DNA from: Paraburkholderia domus
GTDB lineage: Bacteria > Pseudomonadota > Gammaproteobacteria > Burkholderiales > Burkholderiaceae
Length of the DNA stretch: 64,000 nucleotides
Direction: 5' to 3'
Assembly: GCF_905220705.1 (NCBI RefSeq)
Contig: NZ_CAJNAT010000001.1
Coordinates: 744,001 to 808,000, forward strand
Numbering within the stretch: position 1 is the first letter of the stretch; every line of letters begins with the position of its first letter. This document shows, piece after piece, positions 32,413 to 39,434 of the stretch. A model generated the notes under the pieces. It saw nothing but the letters and a program-made list of their open reading frames with translations, was not told the DNA's origin and did no database searches. A program made the position numbers and the translations under genes.

Positions 32413-34905
32413 CTATCCTACCAAGATGTTTGAACCGGTCAGCATCTGATCATCCCCGCCGAGGCTGATGCGGATCGAGTCCAAATGGTCAACGACGCTT
32501 CGCAACTGGTCGATGTCGTTCTTCTCAAGAGCGGTGAGGCCCGCCAAGGCGAGTTGCTCGTGTTCCCGGGCATTGTGGAATAGGTGGGGAGAGCTCGCAA
32601 GCCACTTGAATCGGTCGATGACAAACCAGTCCTGGCGGGCGAGAATGTCCCAGTTTTTCCCACGCATTTCGCGCAAGTGCGATTCGAAGTCGCCGCTGTT
32701 GTTGGCGATGGCGCGCCGCGCGGTGGCGGCGAGGTTGTCGAACGCAGATTCCTCAGCGGGCCTTGCATGCTTTCTTACAATTTCGTCGAAGATGGACACG
32801 CAACTCTCAAGGTCGATCGTGCGAATGTCCCGCAAGTTTGCTCTGCGGGTAAGAGCCAAAAGTTTCTTCGCATCCTGCACGTCATCCATGGCCTGCTTGG
32901 CGGATTCAGGATCACCCTTTGCCGCGTCGGTCCTCGCGCTTTGAAGCTTGGCGCGAGCGCGATCGAGTTGAGGATCGTCGACTTTTTTCGCAATAGCGTC
33001 GATGCGGGATTCCAGACTCCCCGCGTCGTCCTCGATCAGCTTTGCCGCGTTGGAGTAATCGATCTGACCATCTTGGCGCGAATAGAAATTGCGGCCGCTA
33101 TTAAAGTTCGCGCCAATCGACGGGACCGTGACGTCGAGCTCGATCGCTCCGGAGTCATGCGCTTCGTAGTCGACGAGCAACTCCGCTCCTTTGACGATGA
33201 CACCGTCCGAGAAATCGGAGCCCCGAATCTCGAAGAGCCCAATGAAGCGATTGTCTGTGGGAGGTTCGTCGATCGAGCCCTCGAACAGCTTGAACTTGAG
33301 AGAACCCGGAGCCCCGGCCCGTAGCGATTCGTCTGCGCGAAACGTAATTTTCCCCCTCTTCGGAAGAGGGTCGCCCTCGCGCACGATATAAGCCATGATC
33401 ATGCGGCCGCCAAGCTTCTCGCGTGCCTCGACCCCGATTGAGTGCGAGGCAGGAATGGCGTCGATTTGCGCGGCCGTGCGGGCAATAATGATCTTGTCTT
33501 GCGGCAGTGTGATGTGCCCTCCGGCTCCATCGAAGACGAAGACCTTGAAAGCATTCTCACCGGGTTTGGCTAGGGGCACTTCGACGTTGGCGCCATCCCT
33601 GAGCTCGACTCTTCCAGACGACCATCCGGTATCGAGGCTGTCGATCTGGAATGCGGCGCTGGCGACAACTTGACCCGTAGCCTTGGCGACGATGCGCGCC
33701 TTCGTGTCAGGCGTGCGCGCAACGTAGTTGAAAGTGAGGTTCAATCCGCCACCGGATGAAAGTTCTCCGCGCCCGCTCTTGCGTCCCCGGCTGTGGCTCG
33801 TCCAATCAATGGATTCCGCGAAAACTGCTGCACCCTCCGACACCGCGGTCATTGGATTGACATCCGTCGATGCGGCGATCCCCAGTTCAAAGGCAACCTT
33901 ATCGCGCAGCGGCTTGTACTGGGTTGGTCCGCCAACGAATACTACTCGGCCGACGTCGTGTGCGGTGAGTCCTGCCTTGTCGAGCGTATCCCGTGCCGCC
34001 TGGATGGCTTCTTCGAGTTTATCGGCGATCAGATCGTCGTATTCGGCGCGGGTGACGGGAATATCCAAATAAATATCGGCCCCCGATCTATCCTTGACGC
34101 GCAGTTCACTGTCATCGAGGCTGATGATCGACTCGTCCCTCGCCGAAAGCTCGATCTTCGCTCGCTCGGTCGCCCACTCTGCCATGTGACGCAGCGCGCT
34201 GTATTGTTTGTCTAACGAGAAGTTATCCGGCAAGTCGAAGTTTTGCATCAACCACGGCTTGACGATATTGTCCATGAGAGCGCGATCGAAATCGCGTCCG
34301 CCGCACATAGCAACGCCACCATGTGCCAGCAGACTGACACGGCCGTTGATGCTTTCCGCTATGGCGATATCCAGCGTGCCACCGCCCAAATCAAAAACGA
34401 GGAAGATGCCATCAGATTTGCGTTGGCGCATGACGCTCATCACGGCAGCTACCGGCTCCTGCATTAGTGCGACTTTGCCAAGTCCTGCGGACTCCGCCGC
34501 TGCCATCGTCGCGTCTTTTTGCATTTGGTTGAACGCGGCCGGCACCGTGATCACGGTACCCGTATCCGGGTCGTTTCGAATCTCTTCCGGTAAATAGCCG
34601 AATAGCACGCGCAGAATCTCCGCGGAGCACTCTTCGGGCGTCATGACCAGTCCGACAGCTGACAGGTTAATCGGCGTGCTTGTGCCCATGAGACGTTTGA
34701 AAAGCTTCGCCGCATTGTCGGGACTGCGCGCAGCATTTTCGTAGGCCCGTTGGCCGAAGTATCTATTGCCGCGCTTGTCCACAAAGATCGCCGAAGGCGT
34801 CACGTCGTTCTGCTCGGGGCTTTTGTAAAGCCTTACGTTCTCGCCGTCGTAGGTGGTAATCGCGCTGTTGGTAGTGCCGAGATCAATTCCAACGTAATGC
34901 TTCAT
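32413..34905 (-). CDS. Divergent Hsp70 (DnaK-like) chaperone, 830 aa
   Basis: ATG 34905 follows AGGAGC and overlaps the upstream stop (ATGA). The nucleotide-binding domain is intact: phosphate-1 GIDLGTTNSAI (6-16), GTVITVPAAFNQMQKDA (about 116-132), phosphate-2 VFDLGGGTLDIAI (170-182) and adenosine motif VGRVVFVGGPTQYKPLR (about 315-330). After residue 400 the protein leaves the DnaK plan. A beta-rich region includes TFRADESLRAGAPGSLKFKL, and a long helical C-terminus (about 640-830) replaces the short lid. Length exceeds DnaK by about 190 residues. This suggests a dedicated client or partner rather than a housekeeping copy. It is the second gene of the five-gene operon. Confidence 0.9.
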   Translation of the reverse strand: MKHYVGIDLGTTNSAITTYDGENVRLYKSPEQNDVTPSAIFVDKRGNRYFGQRAYENAARSPDNAAKLFKRLMGTSTPINLSAVGLVMTPEECSAEILRVLFGYLPEEIRNDPDTGTVITVPAAFNQMQKDATMAAAESAGLGKVALMQEPVAAVMSVMRQRKSDGIFLVFDLGGGTLDIAIAESINGRVSLLAHGGVAMCGGRDFDRALMDNIVKPWLMQNFDLPDNFSLDKQYSALRHMAEWATERAKIELSARDESIISLDDSELRVKDRSGADIYLDIPVTRAEYDDLIADKLEEAIQAARDTLDKAGLTAHDVGRVVFVGGPTQYKPLRDKVAFELGIAASTDVNPMTAVSEGAAVFAESIDWTSHSRGRKSGRGELSSGGGLNLTFNYVARTPDTKARIVAKATGQVVASAAFQIDSLDTGWSSGRVELRDGANVEVPLAKPGENAFKVFVFDGAGGHITLPQDKIIIARTAAQIDAIPASHSIGVEAREKLGGRMIMAYIVREGDPLPKRGKITFRADESLRAGAPGSLKFKLFEGSIDEPPTDNRFIGLFEIRGSDFSDGVIVKGAELLVDYEAHDSGAIELDVTVPSIGANFNSGRNFYSRQDGQIDYSNAAKLIEDDAGSLESRIDAIAKKVDDPQLDRARAKLQSARTDAAKGDPESAKQAMDDVQDAKKLLALTRRANLRDIRTIDLESCVSIFDEIVRKHARPAEESAFDNLAATARRAIANNSGDFESHLREMRGKNWDILARQDWFVIDRFKWLASSPHLFHNAREHEQLALAGLTALEKNDIDQLRSVVDHLDSIRISLGGDDQMLTGSNILVG

Positions 34906-35276
34906 GTGCGGCTCCTGCTCGCGAGCAACATGGTTCCTGCTTTGACGACGCCGTTGGCGCCCATGAGGATCGGCTCGACCATCTGTTCGACATAAAGCTG
35001 TTCGTCCGTCCCGTAGTCGCCGATGTTGAGCGCGGAGGCGGCCATTCCAAGGTCGTAGTCTTGGCCCTCGAGATTCACGAGGCGCAGACCAGCGACCTGA
35101 AGGCTCTCGTCGAGCCTTTTTTGAAAATAGCGAAGCTGATTGGCATATCGGCCGGCCTCGCCGGCATCCAGTTTTGTCAGAACCTTGGCGAAAATTTTTG
35201 CGAATCGCCAACTCTCAACGGCAATGTCGATCAATGGCTGGCGATCGACCGTTGCTCCCTCGATCTGAGTATCCAT
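34902..35276 (-). CDS. GrpE-like nucleotide exchange factor, 124 aa
   Basis: ATG 35276 follows CGGGGGA. Two N-terminal helices (AVESWRFAKIFAKVLTKLDA; YANQLRYFQKRLDESLQVAG) are followed by a beta-type segment with GrpE-like order: GLRLVNLEGQDYDLGMAASA, then EQLYVEQMVEPILMGANGVV and a final KAGTMLLA. GrpE has the same V-E-x-M-x-x-P and G-x-V-x-x-x-G-x-V-x-L pattern in its C-terminal domain. It lacks the long dimerisation helix of classical GrpE (about 190 aa). Location directly upstream of the Hsp70 gene, with ATGA coupling, supports the call. Confidence 0.6.
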   Translation of the reverse strand: MDTQIEGATVDRQPLIDIAVESWRFAKIFAKVLTKLDAGEAGRYANQLRYFQKRLDESLQVAGLRLVNLEGQDYDLGMAASALNIGDYGTDEQLYVEQMVEPILMGANGVVKAGTMLLASRSRT

Positions 35277-35637
35277 TTATCCCCCGCGGCAGAAAGCCGG
35301 CACTCTAGGGAGTCGCGGCGTGTCCCTGCCAGAACCGGTTACAAATTGTTGCAATACTACGTGCGGGGACGCCAATTGTCGACTGTATGGACTCAGATGA
35401 TCTGACCAAGATATTCGGCGACTTGGGAAAAGTATGACGATTAAGCAAGGTGGTCACGCGACTGGATCGCGTACTCAACTGCTGGCGTCGATTGGGCATG
35501 GCCGCAAATTTCCAAAAAATCGGAAACCGTCACGCGGAAACCCGCGTGGCTAGGTGCTCAAAATTTGCACATCAATTTGGAAGCGTACCCTGCGCAAGCC
35601 TTGCCTGGCAAAGGTTTGAGGCTCGTCGGCGATGCTC
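35277..35637. other. Gene-free right end of the island
   Basis: This is the upstream region of the chaperone operon and the island terminus. I see a hairpin CACGCGG / CCGCGTG near 35532-35549 and an AT-rich patch with GTTACAAATTGTTGCAA around 35338-35354, which may hold the operon promoter. No clear heat-shock (sigma-32) promoter is evident. Confidence 0.5.
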
Positions 35638-35683
35638 ATTTGGGATCAGAGGGTCGAAGGTTCGAATCCTTTCGCTCCGACCA
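35638..35683 (+). repeat. attR-type direct repeat (tRNA-Pro 3' end)
   Basis: This 46-bp copy of the tRNA-Pro 3' part includes anticodon loop bases, T-arm and CCA, with two compensatory substitutions relative to 10663-10708. The T-stem reads GAAGG/CCTTT here and GTAGG/CCTAT at the left. It is followed by its own terminator, so it is probably the displaced original chromosomal end. Confidence 0.92.
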
Positions 35684-35696
35684 CGAAAAAGCAATA

Positions 35697-35738
35697 CGAA
35701 ACCCGCGTCGCCTTCGGCTTCGCGGGTTTTTGCTTTTC
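35697..35738 (+). terminator. Terminator after the displaced tRNA-Pro end
   Basis: AAACCCGCG / CGCGGGTTT arms are followed by TTGCTTTTC. It is probably the ancestral tRNA-Pro terminator, now separated from the tRNA gene by the island. Confidence 0.85.
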
Positions 35739-36001
35739 TGGCCGTCGGGCACTGATGGGCTCGTGCAAACTCAGGCTGGTGGTTCGATGGGCTTCATGCG
35801 GAACGCGCAGGCTTAAAGAGCGTCGGGTACCGTGTGCTTCTGCGTTTATGCCGGCACCCAGGCCGATTTACACGCCGGCATACGCCCGCGCTTATACAAT
35901 CCGCCCGAGCCAACGCCTTGCGGCCCCACGAGCCCGCATGCGACAGTGATTGAAAACCCGGCGCCGCTGTCTACGCCGCAACCAGAGTCAAGGAGGCACA
36001 C

Positions 36002-36460
36002 ATGAATCTGATCCTCTGGCGTCACGCCGAAGCCGAAGATTTCGCCTCGAGCGATCTCGCCCGCGCGCTCACCACGCGAGGCCGCAAACAGGCGCAAAAC
36101 GTCGCCAAGTGGCTACGCACCCGCCTGCCCGACGACGCAGTGATCCTCGCAAGTCCCGCGGTGCGCACCATCCAGACCGCTGAAACCTTGAGTGACCAGT
36201 ATCGCGTGGTGCGTGAACTCGCGCCCAACGCCAGCGCGGACGATGTACTCGAAGCTGCCGGATGGTCAAAAGGCATCGCACCGACCGTCGTGATCGTCGG
36301 CCATCAACCGACGCTCGGCCACGTTGCAGCCCGTTTGCTCGGCAACAGCGGAGCGAGTTGGCCGCTGAAGAAAGCCGGCCTATGGTGGATCGAAAGCCGG
36401 GAGCGTGACGGCGACGACCAGGCCGTGCTGCGCGCGGCAATGAGCCCCGATCTGGTCTGA
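36002..36460 (+). CDS. sixA: Phosphohistidine phosphatase SixA-like
   Basis: A 152-aa histidine phosphatase superfamily protein. The catalytic LILWRHAEAED (RHG-type) lies at the start, GRKQAQNVAKWL follows, and the second His is in VIVGHQPTLGH. SixA removes phosphate from phosphohistidine in signalling proteins such as ArcB or PTS components. The length is that of SixA. An AAGGAGG Shine-Dalgarno precedes the ATG. It stands alone just right of the island. Confidence 0.85.
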   Translation: MNLILWRHAEAEDFASSDLARALTTRGRKQAQNVAKWLRTRLPDDAVILASPAVRTIQTAETLSDQYRVVRELAPNASADDVLEAAGWSKGIAPTVVIVGHQPTLGHVAARLLGNSGASWPLKKAGLWWIESRERDGDDQAVLRAAMSPDLV

Positions 36461-36695
36461 GCTGAGCTGAGCCTGGGTCGCGCAGCCCGGCGATCGAAGA
36501 AGTCCTGCTGCGCCCGCAAATCCCATCGGTCGCGCGGAAACAACACACGACCCGCCCCGGCCCACGACATTACAAGCCGCGGGCAGGCAGCTTACGGGCA
36601 GTCATCCAATCGTCATGGCTCTGCCATGCGATCGTCACCAGGCGTTACTACATTGGCGAAAAAAGAAATCTCCCTTTTTTCGACCAGGACGCCAC

Positions 36696-37508
36696 ATGCG
36701 AGAACTGCCGACGCCCACCCTGCCCCTGGCTTCGATCTTCGAAACGCGTCGCCTGCCGCACGCCGAAGAGACGGTCACTGCCCAGCATCGCCTGCAAGTC
36801 ACGTGGGCGCGCACCGACGAGGACCTGCGCGAGGCCCAGCGTCTGCGCTACCGCGTATTCGCCGACGAAATGGGCGCCCGTCTGACGGGTCCGGCCGGCC
36901 TCGATGTCGATTCGTTCGATTCATACTGCGATCACCTGCTGGTGCGCGATCTCGATACGTTGAAGGTGGTCGGCACCTATCGCGCGCTGCCGCCGCATCA
37001 AGCCGCCCGTATCGGACGCCTGTATGCCGAAAGCGAATTCGACGTATCACGCCTCACGCACCTGCGCGCGAAGATGGTCGAAGTAGGCCGTTCGTGCGTG
37101 CACCCGGACTATCGCAGCGGCTCGGTAATCATGTCGTTGTGGGCAGGGCTCGCCGCTTACATGAAGCACAACGGCTACGAAACGATGCTCGGCTGCGCGA
37201 GCGTCGCGATGGTCGACGGTGGCCACTACGCGGCGAATCTTTACTGCTCGCTGCGCGACAACGCGCTGACGGCTCCGGAATATCGCGCGTTCCCGCACAC
37301 GCCGCTTCCAGTCGAAGAATTGCAAACCGGCGCCAACGTCGCGCCGCCGCCGCTGGTGAAGGGCTATCTGCGTCTCGGTGCGAAGATTTGCGGCGCACCC
37401 GCTTGGGACCCCGACTTCAACACGGCGGACTTTCTGACGCTGTTGCGCCTCACGGATATCAACGCCCGTTACGCGCGACACTTCCTTGGCGACGCATCGC
37501 CGCGTTGA
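36696..37508 (+). CDS. GNAT-fold acyltransferase (OlsB / ornithine-acyl-ACP type)
   Basis: ATG 36696 follows AGGACG. After a short N-terminus the sequence LREAQRLRYRVFADEMGARL is the start of the OlsB/hemolysin-like GNAT family. Further blocks are DSFDSYCDHLLVRDLDTLKV, VGTYRALPP, VEVGRSCVHPDYRSGSVI and VKGYLRLGAKICGAPAWDPD. These enzymes transfer a 3-hydroxyacyl chain from ACP to the alpha-amino group of ornithine, the first step to ornithine lipids, which replace phospholipids under phosphate limitation. Location close to the Pho regulon fits, though no Pho box is seen. The substrate is inferred from the family. Confidence 0.8.
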   Translation: MRELPTPTLPLASIFETRRLPHAEETVTAQHRLQVTWARTDEDLREAQRLRYRVFADEMGARLTGPAGLDVDSFDSYCDHLLVRDLDTLKVVGTYRALPPHQAARIGRLYAESEFDVSRLTHLRAKMVEVGRSCVHPDYRSGSVIMSLWAGLAAYMKHNGYETMLGCASVAMVDGGHYAANLYCSLRDNALTAPEYRAFPHTPLPVEELQTGANVAPPPLVKGYLRLGAKICGAPAWDPDFNTADFLTLLRLTDINARYARHFLGDASPR

Positions 37509-37554
37509 GCGGCGCGCACACCGCCCGGCTGATTCAGCGGGCTGACGATGCGCA

Positions 37555-37587
37555 TAAAAAAAGCCCGGCGATTCCGTCGGGCTTTTT
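37555..37587. terminator. Bidirectional terminator between the GNAT gene and ppx
   Basis: AAAAAAAGCCCG / CGGGCTTTTT stem with T-runs on both strands separates the converging genes. Confidence 0.9.
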
Positions 37588-37606
37588 CATTTACATCGCA
37601 TGATTC

Positions 37607-39118
37607 TCACTCGTCCGTGTAAACCACGCGATAGGGAATGCCGACCTTTTCCCACTCTGCGGCTTCCTGAATCAAGCTGTAATCCGTTAGCGGATTGTTA
37701 GCCACCCACTCGTTCGGCAAACGCACTTCATAACCGCCGTTGACCTGGGTGACCGCAATACCCGGCAAGCCGACATCGGCACGCCGGCGGCACAGCAGCG
37801 CCGCGAGCCGCAGACAGAACAACAGCGGCCATTCCACTTCGCGCGTTTGCGACAGCTTGCCAAGTTTCCCCGCGTGCCCGAGCACAAGCGCAGCGAGCCG
37901 CGCCTGGTCGGTGCGCGAAAAACCCGGCATGTCGGCATTGCTGGCGATATAGGCCGAATGCTTGTGATAAGCGCTGTGGGAAATCGACAACCCGATTTCG
38001 TGCAAGGCCGCAGCCCAGCCGAGGAACATGCGATTCTCGACGCGACGCTCCTCGTCAGGCTCGGCAAACTGGTCGTAAAAACTCACCGCGAGTTCGCCGA
38101 TACGCCCCGCCTGCGCGCGGTCCACGCCATAGCGGCGCATGAACCCCCCCACCGTCAGCGTGCGCATGTCCTCGTGCTGTGCACGGCCCAGCAGGTCGTA
38201 GAGCACGCCGAGGCGCAGCGCGCCGTCTGTTGTATCGACGTAATCGACGCCGAGTTCGTCGAACACCGCGATCATGATCGACAGGCCGCCGGCCAGCACC
38301 GGAATGCGATCGCCCTTCAACGCGACCAGCTTCAGACGATTGACGTTCTCCGCCTTGATCAGCGCGCGCTTGAGCCGCTCGAGGCCGCCACGCGAGATGC
38401 CGTGCGTCACGCCCGGATCATTGAAGCCGTTCGCCTCGACCAGCTCGGCAAGCGCCCGTGCGGTACCGGACGAGCCAATAGCCTGTTCCCAGCCGGTTTT
38501 TTTATACTCAGCGGAAATAATCTGAATTTCGCGGCTCGCGGCGAGTTCGGCCTGGCGCATCGTGTATTCGTCGACGTTGCCTGCCGGGAAAAACGCACGG
38601 CTATGGCTCACGCAGCCGATATACAGGCTCTCCATCTTGATCGGCGTGTAGTGCGATCCGATGATGAACTCCGTCGAGCCACCGCCGATATCCACCACCA
38701 GGCGCTTGCCCGCGCTCGCGGGCACGGAGTGTGCGGCACCTGCGTAAATCAGACGCGCTTCTTCGCGCCCCGCAATCACTTCAATCGGGAAGCCGAGCGC
38801 GGCTTGCGCCTCACCGAGAAACTCGCCCGCGTTCTTGGCGATACGCAGCGTGTTGGTGGCAACGGCGCGAACATGATCGGGATGAAAATCGCGCAGCCGC
38901 TCGCCGAAACGCTTGAGCGCGTCCCAGCCGCGCACTTGCGAGGCACGGTCGAGCATCTTGTCGCGTGACAGACCGGCGGCAAGGCGCACCGGTTCACGCA
39001 ATGCGTCGACCTGATAAATCTGACTACCCGCTTCGGTTTCCTCGACCCGGCCCACGATCAGCCGGAAGCTGTTCGAGCCGAGGTCGACGGCAGCGAGGAG
39101 TTGTGGAGTATTGACCAT
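37607..39118 (-). CDS. ppx: Exopolyphosphatase (Ppx/GppA family)
   Basis: This releases phosphate from polyphosphate ends. The actin-like ATPase fold motifs are present: AAVDLGSNSFRLIVG at the N-terminus, VVDIGGGSTEFIIG (about 145-160), and SGTARALAELVEANG. A C-terminal HD-like helical region contains LGWAAALHEIGLSISHSAYH. ATG 39118 gives 503 residues, typical for the family; an upstream in-frame extension to 39307 lacks conserved sequence. It is divergent from ppk across a 316-bp region with a Pho box, so polyphosphate making and breaking are controlled from one place. Confidence 0.92.
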   Translation of the reverse strand: MVNTPQLLAAVDLGSNSFRLIVGRVEETEAGSQIYQVDALREPVRLAAGLSRDKMLDRASQVRGWDALKRFGERLRDFHPDHVRAVATNTLRIAKNAGEFLGEAQAALGFPIEVIAGREEARLIYAGAAHSVPASAGKRLVVDIGGGSTEFIIGSHYTPIKMESLYIGCVSHSRAFFPAGNVDEYTMRQAELAASREIQIISAEYKKTGWEQAIGSSGTARALAELVEANGFNDPGVTHGISRGGLERLKRALIKAENVNRLKLVALKGDRIPVLAGGLSIMIAVFDELGVDYVDTTDGALRLGVLYDLLGRAQHEDMRTLTVGGFMRRYGVDRAQAGRIGELAVSFYDQFAEPDEERRVENRMFLGWAAALHEIGLSISHSAYHKHSAYIASNADMPGFSRTDQARLAALVLGHAGKLGKLSQTREVEWPLLFCLRLAALLCRRRADVGLPGIAVTQVNGGYEVRLPNEWVANNPLTDYSLIQEAAEWEKVGIPYRVVYTDE

Positions 39119-39353
39119 CGAGTAAGCGAACTCCATGCGCGCGTGCGCAGCGGCGTTGGATGCGAAAGGTGCCGGATGTCCACTTGGTGCCTTAGGCGCC
39201 TTATGATCAGCCGCGCGGTTCAAAGACGCCATTCTAAGCGTACCGGACCTCACGATGTCACCTCGCAGTGAAGGGTGTGCGCCATGGTCCCATATGCACT
39301 GCGTCATAATTACGACACGCGACGAATCCAGCGTAGAATTTATAACTTCAAGA

Positions 39354-39371
39354 ATGTCATAACAACGTCAT
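39354..39371 (+). promoter_or_regulatory. Pho box upstream of ppk
   Basis: ATGTCATAACAACGTCAT matches the PhoB box (two TGTCA-type heptamers 11 bp apart around an A/T-rich spacer). It lies 64 bp before the ppk ATG, with TACTGT about 3 bp downstream as possible -10. PhoB is encoded in the same neighbourhood. Confidence 0.7.
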
Positions 39372-39434
39372 CATACTGTGAGAATTTCCGAGCGTCTTTG
39401 CCCGCCTCCTCCTGACATTCCATTCTCGCTGCCG

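Larger units (their letters stand above)
10709..35683. mobile_element. 25-kb genomic island (integrative and mobilizable element) in tRNA-Pro
   Basis: The borders are the tRNA-Pro gene and a 46-bp copy of its 3' end. The integrase gene lies at the tRNA-proximal end. Inside are excision-type small genes, an iteron-bearing replication gene, higBA, a TraY/TraX-like pair, an stbABC-like cluster, mobC and relaxase, then cargo. No complete type IV secretion apparatus or coupling protein is present, so transfer would need a helper. Gene density is high, with many ATGA overlaps, as in plasmids. Confidence 0.9.

Noticed and set aside
35450..35816. Small plus-strand frames across the displaced tRNA end
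   Set aside because: They run through the attR tRNA sequence and its terminator, and have no ribosome-binding site.
36626..37603. 325-aa frame overlapping the GNAT gene in another frame
   Set aside because: It is Arg-rich out-of-frame translation. The GNAT frame has the Shine-Dalgarno and family motifs, and this frame reads into the terminator.
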